From Neobacillus sp. PS3-12 (GTDB lineage Bacteria > Bacillota > Bacilli > Bacillales > Cytobacillaceae): 64,000 bases of DNA. The notes under the pieces are model-generated. The model did not search any database, was not told where the DNA came from, and saw only the letters and a program-made list of their open reading frames with translations. Positions within the stretch are counted from its first letter, which is position 1; every line of letters begins with the position of its first letter. Location of the stretch: NCBI RefSeq assembly GCF_030915385.1, contig NZ_CP133268.1, positions 3,446,001-3,510,000 on the forward strand, in the 5' to 3' direction. Shown here in pieces: positions 22,433-30,505 of this stretch. Position numbers and translations under genes: made by a program.

Positions 22433-24946
22433 TTATACTTGAATAAGGCGCCATTTTTCTGCTTCTATCATAATATCATGATATTGCTTGAAAAAATCCT
22501 CTGCTGGAATCGGTTTACTAAAGTAGAAGCCCTGAATTTCATCACAGTTATTTCCTTGTAAATGCCGTGCTTGTTCAAATGTTTCTACACCTTCAGCAGT
22601 CACGACTAAATTTAAATTATGTGCCATATTAATAATAGTGGAGACAAGTGTTTGATTACTAGGGTTTAAAGTCATATCTCTAATAAAAGATTGATCAATT
22701 TTAACACGGTTAATGGGCAATCTTCTTAGATAGCTTAATGAGCTGTAGCCGGTTCCAAAGTCATCTACACTTATTTGAACTCCTAATTGTTTAAGTTCGT
22801 CTAAAATTTCAAGTGAGCGGTCAATATCCATTGACATACTTTCTGTTATCTCCAATTCCAAGAGATTAGGATTTATGTTGGTTTCTATTAATATTTTTTC
22901 AATACTGCTTACAAGATTCGTTTGTAATAATTGTCGGGATGATAGATTCACTGAAATTGGTATAGGGGGTAAGCCCATGGATTGCCAAACCACGCATTGT
23001 TTCGTTGCTTCTCGTAAAACAAATTCACCAATAGGAACAATTAATCCTGTCTCTTCTGCCTGCGGAATAAAGTAACCAGGTGTAATGAGTCCTTTTGTCG
23101 GGTGATTCCAGCGAATCAAGGCTTCCAACCCTGCAAGAGAACCAGTCAGAATGTTGATTTTTGGCTGATAAAAAACAACGATTTCATTTTTTTCTAAAGC
23201 CTTACGAAGATCACTTTCCAGGCTAAGCTGGTCGATGGAATTATCATCAATTGGCTGCGTGTAAATTGCATAATTTTTCTTGCCATGTTCTTTTACTCGG
23301 TACATCGCCTGATCGGCATGCTTAATTAAGCTGTCTGCATCGAGGCCATCATTCGGATAATAGGCAATTCCAATACTTACAGATATAGTAATTTCATAAC
23401 CTTTAATAATAACTGGTTCTTCCAGCTTTTTCATCACTTTCCGTGCTATCTTAACTGCATGATTAGGATCTGCTAATTTTGGCAGTAAAATTGAAAATTC
23501 ATCCCCACCAATTCGTGTCACCGTCTCTCGATTTGATATGCAACTTAATAGTTTTTCACCGACATGAATTAATAAAAGATCTCCGGTAGCATGCCCTAAT
23601 GTATCATTAACAGCTTTAAAACGGTCAATATCTAAAAATAAAACAGCAGCTAGTGAATGGGGCTGGTTTGTTAGCTCATCTATTGCTTCATTTATTCTAA
23701 TCTTAAATAATCGGTAATTAGGAAGGTTTGTTAAAAAATCATGATACGCTGAATACTGCAAAGATTCATATGCTGCAACACGATCGATAGCTAAGGCAAT
23801 TTGGTTAATAAATACTGAAAGATCATCCGAACTTTGCTTTGAAAAATAATTAGGAATAATGCTCGCAACATTTAATGTTCCAATGACTTTATTATTGGCG
23901 ATGATTGGAAGAATTAATAAAGAGTGCATACCCTGATTAATCAGAATTTCTTCATAAATGGAATGGAAACTAATCGATAAATTATTATGGATAATAGGTT
24001 CTTTGTTTTTGATAACGGCATGAATAACAGAATCAGTTGCAGTAAGTTCAAGCTGATGGAGATTCCCGTTTAAGTCAAGTTCATATATGTCAAGTTCATC
24101 TTTATTACCTAAAAAAGCTAGTGAAATATGGTTCGCTTTACTATGCTTTTTTAAACTTTCTAATGTACTTTTCATTACTTGGAATCGTTGAATTTTATCT
24201 TCTAAAACAGAGCTTGAAATATTTGCTAATGCTTCAAGAATTGCCACTTTTTCTGATAAGTCCTTGGTCGCTTTGTTAATTTCACTTACAAGGATTTTTT
24301 CATGACTGTTGATCGTTTGAGTCATTTTGTTAAATGCAATCGACAATTCCTGAATTTCGATAATCCCTTTTTCTACCACCTGAACATTTCGTTCACCTAC
24401 TGTTAATTTTTTTGTGGCAGTAATTAACTTACGTATTGGCGCACTCATTCCTTTACTGATAATAAAGGAGAAGAGCAGCGATATAAATGAAATAATAAGT
24501 GCAGTTAGTAAGGTATCTGAAAATAGGTCCTTTCTTTGTTCAACAAGGGAGTTTGTCTTTAGGGCGATCTCAATTGTTCCTACTTTTTCTTGAAAATATT
24601 CAAGTGATTCTTTTTCAATAATAATAAGATCTTTATCAATTGTGGTTTCGCCTTTTTGGTCTACCGTTATTCCTCCTTTATCCTTTACAATAACGAAGGC
24701 AATATTTGGCTCAGACAATAAGGAATAGGTGAGCGGAGAAATATGTGAATAATCTCCTTCTAACATATACAAGCCAATAGCTGAGTTTAACGTCTTGGCG
24801 GCCGCATATCCTTGGTTCCTTAATGAATTCTCTAAATTGGCTGACTCTCTTTGATAATAAATCCCGCTTAACAAGAGAACTCCTGTAAGAACAAGGCTAT
24901 TGATTGCTAACCAAAAACGGAAAGCTAAACTATTGAGCCAATTCAT
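22433..24946 (-). CDS. Membrane GGDEF/EAL cyclic-di-GMP enzyme with HAMP and GAF domains
   Basis: Makes and/or degrades cyclic di-GMP. In order: membrane helix (about 8-30), extracytoplasmic region of about 110 residues, second helix (about 146-165), HAMP linker (about 166-220), short coiled coil, GAF-like domain (about 240-390), GGDEF domain (about 395-560) with intact GGDEF at 480-484, and EAL domain (about 575-820) with EAL at 608-610, DDFGTGYSS at 728-736 and AEGVET. Both catalytic signatures look intact, so activity may be switched by the sensor part. It starts with ATG 24946, overlapping by 17 nt the end of the upstream lipoprotein gene. That overlap suggests the lipoprotein presents a ligand to its extracytoplasmic domain (inference). 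Confidence 0.93.
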   Translation of the reverse strand: MNWLNSLAFRFWLAINSLVLTGVLLLSGIYYQRESANLENSLRNQGYAAAKTLNSAIGLYMLEGDYSHISPLTYSLLSEPNIAFVIVKDKGGITVDQKGETTIDKDLIIIEKESLEYFQEKVGTIEIALKTNSLVEQRKDLFSDTLLTALIISFISLLFSFIISKGMSAPIRKLITATKKLTVGERNVQVVEKGIIEIQELSIAFNKMTQTINSHEKILVSEINKATKDLSEKVAILEALANISSSVLEDKIQRFQVMKSTLESLKKHSKANHISLAFLGNKDELDIYELDLNGNLHQLELTATDSVIHAVIKNKEPIIHNNLSISFHSIYEEILINQGMHSLLILPIIANNKVIGTLNVASIIPNYFSKQSSDDLSVFINQIALAIDRVAAYESLQYSAYHDFLTNLPNYRLFKIRINEAIDELTNQPHSLAAVLFLDIDRFKAVNDTLGHATGDLLLIHVGEKLLSCISNRETVTRIGGDEFSILLPKLADPNHAVKIARKVMKKLEEPVIIKGYEITISVSIGIAYYPNDGLDADSLIKHADQAMYRVKEHGKKNYAIYTQPIDDNSIDQLSLESDLRKALEKNEIVVFYQPKINILTGSLAGLEALIRWNHPTKGLITPGYFIPQAEETGLIVPIGEFVLREATKQCVVWQSMGLPPIPISVNLSSRQLLQTNLVSSIEKILIETNINPNLLELEITESMSMDIDRSLEILDELKQLGVQISVDDFGTGYSSLSYLRRLPINRVKIDQSFIRDMTLNPSNQTLVSTIINMAHNLNLVVTAEGVETFEQARHLQGNNCDEIQGFYFSKPIPAEDFFKQYHDIMIEAEKWRLIQV

Positions 24947-26354
24947 TCGTTCTCACTCCCTCTAAAAGCTGCAGCCATTGTTTATATTCTTTTGCTTGAC
25001 CGTCCCGGCCATAGCGATCAGTAATTTTGTTCCAGTCATCTGCTGTTTTCAAAAGTGCATCTTGAGCTGTTAATTTATGAATTAAAGCCAAATAGATGTT
25101 TTTATCAAGTGCCTGCATATAATCCCAGCCGCCTGGTATCATTAAATCGGCATTTGGATGCTCTAAGCTTTTTTGGACGGTTTTTAAAAAATGTTCATTT
25201 AATTCCTTGGTTGGAAAGGCCCCTTTGCCAGTTACAGAAAAATGGCTGGAACGAAAAGGATCATTAATGGTGCTCAAAGATGTTACGGCGTTTTTAGACA
25301 TTTTCTTTGATGTAATATAAGAAATGACCTGCCAAGCCTTGTCTGGGTGGGAGGATTGACTTGATATCCCTAAGACGCGTCCAATCCAAACTCCACCACG
25401 AGGATTTTTTGGGTCTTCTGCAGGCACCAATGTCCAATCTACTTTTCCCGCCACAGTTGACTTCCAAGTTTTTTGGTCAAATTGAAATCTGGATGTGTCA
25501 CTCCATTGAACAACCATGGCCGTATCCCCATGAAGAAAAGAATTATTTAAATCAATCCAATCATACATGGAATGGGGCGGGGTAGCCCCGCTATCATTAA
25601 GCAGGACTAAATCCTGCAATGCCTTTACTCCATCTTTTCCTTGGATCAATGGGTTCATATTATCATCAAAATATTGATCTCCCATTGATAAGTATCTTTC
25701 GGCAAACCAGACGTATCTCTTGGCATCCCCGCCAAAAATGGCCGTTCCATAAATGTCAATTTTCCCATCATTATTTGTATCTCTTGTAAGGAACTTCGCA
25801 ATTTGATCATATTCCTCCCAAGTTTGTGGTGGTGTCAAATCTTTTCCATAAGTTTTTTTGTATTCATCGTTGTATTTTTTAAAGAGGTCTTTTCGATAAA
25901 ACAATAGATGGGTATCACCATCATAGACCATTCCGTAATCATGACCTTGATATTTCATATAAAGATTGCGGTAAACAGGCAGGATGTCATCGATATCCTT
26001 TGTTTTTTGAATATAGTTATCTACTGGAAGAAGCATGTTTCTTTCGACATATTGAGGTATTTTTGCAGGAAACAAAACATAAATATCATAACGCTTTTTA
26101 CTAGCAAACAAAAAATCTTCAAGATTATCGTTTAATCTACTTGGATAATGAAACTCTAAACGAACACCATACTTTTTTTCAATTTTCTTTTCTTGTTGTT
26201 GAAATAGTGCTAAAGCTTGTTTGGAATCAGCGATGATGGAAATGACAGGCAGTTTTTTTGATGGGGTGCTCTTGGTGGTAACTGATGGTCTGGAATTACA
26301 ACTTGCTAGCAGGACGATAGAGATGAGAAAACTAATTAGGACGCTTTTTCTCAT
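24930..26354 (-). CDS. Family 1 extracellular solute-binding lipoprotein
   Basis: Carbohydrate-type (MalE-like, cluster B) solute-binding protein of 474 residues. The signal peptide ends in a lipobox, LLASC, with the acylated Cys at 19. Mature features are typical: the YDIYVLFPAKIPQYVE region, DYGMVYDGDTHLLFYRKDLF, PPQTWEEYDQIAKFLT and the closing WQVISYITSKK. No ABC permease or ATPase gene is nearby. Instead the gene runs directly into a membrane GGDEF/EAL gene with a 17-nt overlap, so it probably serves as a sensory ligand-binding partner rather than in uptake. ATG 26354 is preceded by GGAGG-like GTAAAACAT spacing that is not ideal. Transport with a distant permease is the alternative. Confidence 0.88.
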   Translation of the reverse strand: MRKSVLISFLISIVLLASCNSRPSVTTKSTPSKKLPVISIIADSKQALALFQQQEKKIEKKYGVRLEFHYPSRLNDNLEDFLFASKKRYDIYVLFPAKIPQYVERNMLLPVDNYIQKTKDIDDILPVYRNLYMKYQGHDYGMVYDGDTHLLFYRKDLFKKYNDEYKKTYGKDLTPPQTWEEYDQIAKFLTRDTNNDGKIDIYGTAIFGGDAKRYVWFAERYLSMGDQYFDDNMNPLIQGKDGVKALQDLVLLNDSGATPPHSMYDWIDLNNSFLHGDTAMVVQWSDTSRFQFDQKTWKSTVAGKVDWTLVPAEDPKNPRGGVWIGRVLGISSQSSHPDKAWQVISYITSKKMSKNAVTSLSTINDPFRSSHFSVTGKGAFPTKELNEHFLKTVQKSLEHPNADLMIPGGWDYMQALDKNIYLALIHKLTAQDALLKTADDWNKITDRYGRDGQAKEYKQWLQLLEGVRTNELAQ

Positions 26355-26465
26355 AATGTTTTACCTCCGTACATAGATAGGTATATTATACCATTATAAA
26401 AGTATTGTGTTCACGAAATATTAATAGTTTTCAAACAAAGTACAAACTTATCAAATAATAATTGA

Positions 26466-26496
26466 ACACAAAAAAGCCCCTTTTATAGGGGCCGCA
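26466..26496 (-). terminator. Minus-strand terminator upstream of the lipoprotein operon
   Basis: On the minus strand GGCCCCTATAAAAGGGGC is followed by TTTTTTG. It would stop transcription coming from the repeat region before it enters the lipoprotein-GGDEF/EAL operon. Confidence 0.75.
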
Positions 26497-26600
26497 TGCT
26501 GTCGGAAAACTCGGCAACCAATCATTTTATTCAACCACTTTAATAATTCACTGCGTTAATATAGTATAATAATATTGTGTATAGGCTGTTAAACAAGTCT

Positions 26601-26731
26601 GTTGATTGGCGCTCCAGGCACTTCGCTTTCCGCGGGCGTGCCGGGGAGCCTCCTCGGCGCGAAAAGCGCCTGTGGGGTCTCCCCAGCCCCGTACTCCCGC
26701 AGGAGTCTTCGTGCCTTCCGCGCCAATCAAC
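26601..26731 (+). repeat. Palindromic repeat unit C
   Basis: Hairpin-forming copy of 131 bp with ends GTTGATTGGC / GCCAATCAAC; nearest relative is unit B in inverted orientation. Several short ORFs on both strands are translations of the hairpin, not genes. Confidence 0.88.
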
Positions 26732-26855
26732 GAGTGTATTCAATAAAGACCTTCAGCTCAACTAATAAAACAAAAAAATGGTGAAACTGAAGGACCCATT
26801 ACCTTATCGCTCTGATACCCATTTATTTCCATGGTGTAGATATGTATGAGATAGG

Positions 26856-26980
26856 CGGAGAATTTCCGAGTATGTATATAGTGGAGGCCTAAGAAGCAGA
26901 TATAAGCGGAGATATTCCGATTAACTGCTCTAAATAAGACAGAATTCAAAGATTTGGATAATATAAACGGAATTTTACCG
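26856..26980. repeat. Three short CGGA...TCCG palindromes
   Basis: CGGAGAATTTCCG (26856-26868), CGGAGATATTCCG (26907-26919) and CGGAATTTTACCG (26968-26980) are spaced 51 and 61 bp apart. The last is followed by a T run and could act as a terminator. Confidence 0.5.
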
Positions 26981-27232
26981 TTTATTTTTTAACACAGTGA
27001 AATCAACAAACCGTTTATAACAAAGCAATAAATTTAGAAAGGAAAAAATTGAGCGAAGCTCCGCAGACTCAAATGAGGTGCATGGGCTTCGATACTGTAG
27101 GTTACGAGGATTGAGAAATGCAAGTGAACAGACTCTTCTTACTGCAGCCTAACAAAACATAAAAATGATATCAACACATTTAGCAAAGTTAGATAAAAAA
27201 GTGTGTTGCAATATAATTGGTAGATTTGCCTC

Positions 27233-27367
27233 CCTGTTGATTGGAGCGGAGGGCACTCGACTCCTGCGGGATCAAGAGGTCACTGGAGACCCCACAGGCG
27301 CAGAAGCGCCGAGGAGGCTCCAGGACCTCCCCGCGGAAAGCGAGTGCCCGGAGAGGAAATCAACAGG
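27233..27367 (-). repeat. Palindromic repeat unit D
   Basis: Copy of 135 bp with ends CCTGTTGATT / AATCAACAGG; nearest relative is unit A in inverted orientation, with matching flanks (TTTAGCAAAGTTAG on one side, CCCATTTGCA on the other). Confidence 0.88.
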
Positions 27368-27483
27368 CCCATTTGCAGGAAACATCCAAAAAATTATTAT
27401 TTAAATTCTGGTAAAATAAAAAATTGCCGAGAAAAGTTCCTCGACAATCTGAAGCCTCCCTTATTATGGGCGCACATTTTCCT

Positions 27484-27741
27484 TTAATTAATCCTATTAA
27501 CGTATTCTCTAACCATATCAACTGTCACATTTTTTCGAGCAGGAACAATACCTTGTTTGGCTAATTCATTGATCTGATTTGTTACTTCATTGATCTTTTC
27601 GGTTGAGAATGCTTTGCCTTGCTTACATAATTCAACTGCCTCTTCAATATAAGACTCCCTTTTTTGATCGAGAGCTAAAAAATCAGTTATTCTTTTATTT
27701 GCTTGATTAACATGTGCGGTAATTTCTTTATGTACACTCAT
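27484..27741 (-). CDS. Small helical protein, DUF2533-like (YpbS-like)
   Basis: Protein of 85 residues, mostly helical and charged, without signal peptide or membrane segment. It resembles the Bacillus DUF2533/YpbS family (VHKEITAHVNQANKRITDFLALD, then REAxIEEAV-like and ELAKQG segments). That family has no known function. The start is ATG 27741, preceded by AGGAGTG. It stands alone beside composite repeat 2. The family name is from memory of the pattern and should be taken as probable. Confidence 0.65.
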   Translation of the reverse strand: MSVHKEITAHVNQANKRITDFLALDQKRESYIEEAVELCKQGKAFSTEKINEVTNQINELAKQGIVPARKNVTVDMVREYVNRIN

Positions 27742-27940
27742 ATTTTCACTCCTAAAGGCTGGATATCATGAATAGTTTTGAACTTAACTTCCGTAATCAA
27801 TAATAACAATTTTTTTCAGGCTTTTATAAGGGATATCGAATTTTTTTGTTTCCATCTTGTTTTCAAAAGGAATATAATAAATTTAAATGATGTTCACGAA
27901 ATTGTCAAAAATGCATAAATACGGTGGAGGATGGGTAAAA

Positions 27941-28171
27941 ATGCTCAGAATTGGCTTATCGGGAGTAGTTAGTTTTATTTTGTTGTACATAGAGTCTCTT
28001 ATTGTAATGAAGCTTAAAGGTATGTCTACAATTGAATTCGGCGAAATGACTCCTTTTATTAATGTTTGGGCTATGAATTTCTTTTTTGTTTTTGCAATTT
28101 TTACTCAAGTCGGAAACTGGTGTCTAAATAAAGGATTTTTCCAACAAAGCGACGAGCATAATATTTATTAA
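27941..28171 (+). CDS. Small integral membrane protein of unknown function
   Basis: With ATG 27941, preceded by GGTGGAGG at 10 nt, this encodes 76 residues with two hydrophobic helices (about 6-23 and 39-60) separated by a short polar loop, and a polar C-terminus. An in-frame ATG at 27887 adds 18 residues (MMFTKLSKMHKYGGG...) but has a poorer ribosome site. I do not recognise the family. It is monocistronic with a terminator immediately downstream, which supports it being real. Confidence 0.6.
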   Translation: MLRIGLSGVVSFILLYIESLIVMKLKGMSTIEFGEMTPFINVWAMNFFFVFAIFTQVGNWCLNKGFFQQSDEHNIY

Positions 28172-28180
28172 AATGATTAA

Positions 28181-28216
28181 AGACCCTTGAAGTATACAGC
28201 GCTTCAAGGGTTTATT
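28181..28216 (+). terminator. Terminator after small membrane protein gene
   Basis: Stem ACCCTTGAAG (28183-28192) / CTTCAAGGGT (28202-28211) then TTATTTATT. Confidence 0.82.
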
Positions 28217-28355
28217 TATTGATCAATACATTCATCGAAAGAAGAGTGTTAGAAAAGTGTTCACATGATCCGTGATAATTATCACATAAACACGGTAAAA
28301 ACAAGAGTATATTTTGTTCCATAAACAAAATCAATTTTGCTTGGAGGAAATTCAA

Positions 28356-29228
28356 ATGAATAAAATCATCAAAAAAGGTACGTTAGCAATAGCGTTAGTA
28401 TCTGCTCTTTCCTTTTCCTTAGCAGGCTGTGGTACGACGAGTGCACAAAAGACTGCTTCCACAGCTTCTAAGACTAAAGCAGCTGCAAAAGCTGATGTCA
28501 AACAAACAACAGCGTTTAATCAATATATTGTCATTGAGCCAGGTTCAAAAGTTGGTCCCGATGGAAAAATGCATGATGCATTCATAAACGGAGATATCAA
28601 AATTACAGAAGGACAACCTGTAACATTGCATTTCCTGAACTATGATGGCGGCACACACACCTATACTTCCGCTGACTTAGGATTAAACGTAAAAATCAAA
28701 GGTTCAATGAAAAAAGGACAGCCTGCAGAAACAACTTATACATTTACACCTAAGAAAACAGGTGATTTCTCATGGTTCTGCGCCGACAAATGTGATGGAG
28801 ATAACGGGCAGTGGGCAATGGCACAACAAGGTTACATGCAAGGGAAGATCACAGTATTACCTGCAGATAACAAAGTACAATACGTTTCAATGGTTATGAA
28901 TCCAAGTTACAAACTAGGATCAGATGGTAAACTGCATGATGCCTATACTCCAGGAAATCTTACCGTTAAAGCAGGTCAACCAGTTGCATTAACTGTTTAT
29001 GGTTTAGGGAAAGCTGCGCATCCAATTGCAATTCAAGAACTTGGCGTGACTGTTAACGAAATACCAAGAATTGCAGATGGAAATCCAAGTGTAACGACTG
29101 TACAGTTTACACCAGAAAAAACAGGTAAGTTTACATGGAATTGTACACTTCCTTGTGATGGTGATAATCAGGATTGGTCTATGATGCACAACGATTATAT
29201 GATGGGTACTTTCAATGTTGTAAAATAA
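28356..29228 (+). CDS. Lipoprotein with two tandem cupredoxin / CuA-like domains
   Basis: Membrane-anchored extracellular copper-type protein of 290 residues. The signal peptide ends in LAGC (Cys 25), followed by a low-complexity Ala/Thr/Lys linker. Two homologous domains follow (about 52-167 and 175-290). Each has a GPDG/GSDG-KxHDA opening, one His (H101; H222), a Cys-x3-Cys loop (C142/C146; C263/C267) and a later Met (M161; M282). This resembles the CuA loop of cytochrome oxidase subunit II, but the His three residues after the second Cys is missing. Possible roles are copper storage or delivery, or electron transfer. ATG 28356 follows TTGGAGGAAA; the longer frame from 28314 has no ribosome site. 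Monocistronic. Confidence 0.8.
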   Translation: MNKIIKKGTLAIALVSALSFSLAGCGTTSAQKTASTASKTKAAAKADVKQTTAFNQYIVIEPGSKVGPDGKMHDAFINGDIKITEGQPVTLHFLNYDGGTHTYTSADLGLNVKIKGSMKKGQPAETTYTFTPKKTGDFSWFCADKCDGDNGQWAMAQQGYMQGKITVLPADNKVQYVSMVMNPSYKLGSDGKLHDAYTPGNLTVKAGQPVALTVYGLGKAAHPIAIQELGVTVNEIPRIADGNPSVTTVQFTPEKTGKFTWNCTLPCDGDNQDWSMMHNDYMMGTFNVVK

Positions 29229-29240
29229 TAATAATAGAAT

Positions 29241-29278
29241 GAAGCGGGGCGCCCCATTTGCTGCCCCGCTTTTTTTTG
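29241..29278 (+). terminator. Terminator after CuA-like lipoprotein
   Basis: Stem AGCGGGGC (29243-29250) / GCCCCGCT (29263-29270) followed by eight T. Confidence 0.9.
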
Positions 29279-29378
29279 CATAAAAGTTTTACATTAAGAC
29301 ATGCCTAGAATTGTAAGCGATTGCAAGTGGAAATATTAATAATTTTCTAGTTTAATTGAAAATTGGGTATTAAAATTA

Positions 29379-29417
29379 TTGTATAATTATCAATAAATCA
29401 GTATAATAATTCATTAA
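29379..29417 (+). promoter_or_regulatory. argC operon promoter with overlapping ArgR/AhrC-type box
   Basis: -35 TTGTAT (29379-29384), 17-bp spacer, -10 TATAAT (29402-29407). The minus strand across 29398-29416 reads like an ARG box (ATGAATTATTATAC), overlapping the -10, as expected for arginine-dependent repression. Confidence 0.7.
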
Positions 29418-29441
29418 GAGGGATACAGGGAGATGAATATA

Positions 29442-30479
29442 ATGAAAGCAGCCATTATTGGCGGAACAGGTTACGGGTCGGCTGAACTGATTCGCTTGAT
29501 CAATAAACATCCAATTCTTGAAGTTGGTACAGTAATTTCTAACTCGCAAGCAGGTACTCGGTTTAGTGACGTATACCCTCACCTTACAAATATTAATGAA
29601 AAACCTATGGAGTCTTTTGATGCAAAGAAAATAAGTGAGGAAAATGAAATTGTGTTTCTGGCTACTCCTTCAGGGGTAAGCAGTAAACTAATTCCTTTAT
29701 TAGTTGAGACGGGGATAATATGCATCGACCTTTCCGGGGATTTACGTATTCGGTCGGGAAGTGAATATAAAAAATGGTATAAAAAAGAACCAGCAAAAGA
29801 GCAATATATCAATCAAGCAGTTTATGGTTTAAGTGAGATATACGAAGATGATATAAAAAGTGCTTCACTAATTGCAAATCCGGGTTGTTATCCAACTGCT
29901 ACATTATTAGGATTGCTGCCCCTATTGAAAATGAATATTGCAGACTATAAATCTATTATTATTGATGCGAAGTCAGGTGTATCTGGAGCAGGACGGGGTC
30001 TTTCATTAACATCCCATTATGCTGAAATTAATGAAAATATTAGAGCCTATAAATTAGGAGGCCATCAACATATTCCAGAAATTGAGCAGGTTCTTCAAGA
30101 TGAAAGTGGGGTTCCTTTTACAGTAACTTTCACGACACATCTTGTACCGATGACTAGAGGAATTATGTGTACAATGTACGTCAATCTAAATGAACAAATA
30201 TCAACCGAAGATATTACTGAACAGTATAAGCAGTTTTATAATGGTAAGCCATTTGTTCGCATTAGACCTGAGGGAACATACCCTTCAACAAAAGAGGTAT
30301 TAGGCAGCAATTATTGTGATATTGGATTGCACGTTGATAACCGTACAGGACGACTCACAATTGTTTCTGTAATTGATAACTTAGTAAAGGGTGCTTCTGG
30401 TCAGGCAATTCAAAATGCAAATTTAATAAACGGTTGGGATATTCGTACGGGTCTTTTGGATATTCCGGTTTATCCATAA
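29442..30479 (+). CDS. argC: N-acetyl-gamma-glutamyl-phosphate reductase
   Basis: Third step of arginine synthesis: NADPH-dependent reduction of N-acetylglutamyl phosphate to the semialdehyde. It has 345 residues, a normal length. The Rossmann motif GGTGYGSAELIRL opens the protein, and the catalytic Cys lies in NPGCYPTATLLGL (about residue 148). KSGVSGAGRG and the HQHIPEIEQ region follow. ATG 29433 directly abuts AGGGAG, whereas ATG 29442 is 9 nt away and is preferred. It is the first gene of argCJBD-carAB-argF, in the same order as in B. subtilis, and is controlled by a promoter overlapped by an ARG-like box. Confidence 0.96.
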   Translation: MKAAIIGGTGYGSAELIRLINKHPILEVGTVISNSQAGTRFSDVYPHLTNINEKPMESFDAKKISEENEIVFLATPSGVSSKLIPLLVETGIICIDLSGDLRIRSGSEYKKWYKKEPAKEQYINQAVYGLSEIYEDDIKSASLIANPGCYPTATLLGLLPLLKMNIADYKSIIIDAKSGVSGAGRGLSLTSHYAEINENIRAYKLGGHQHIPEIEQVLQDESGVPFTVTFTTHLVPMTRGIMCTMYVNLNEQISTEDITEQYKQFYNGKPFVRIRPEGTYPSTKEVLGSNYCDIGLHVDNRTGRLTIVSVIDNLVKGASGQAIQNANLINGWDIRTGLLDIPVYP

Positions 30480-30505
30480 ATACGAATGATGAAGGAGAGG
30501 TTAAT

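Larger units (their letters stand above)
26510..27431. repeat. Composite repeat locus 2 (inverted partner of locus 1)
   Basis: Region of 922 bp without credible genes, bounded by CTCGGCA (26510-26516) and TGCCGAG (27425-27431). Its left part (26500-26765) matches the complement of 16600-16885 and its right part (27178-27435) matches the complement of 16225-16480, so it is an inverted copy of locus 1. The central 26766-27177 is unique and holds three CGGA-type palindromes. Confidence 0.8.

Noticed and set aside
16928..26354. Interpretation of the 16.9-26.4 kb segment as a prophage or integrative element
   Set aside because: No integrase, transposase, phage structural gene or tRNA attachment site was found; only inverted repeats flank it.
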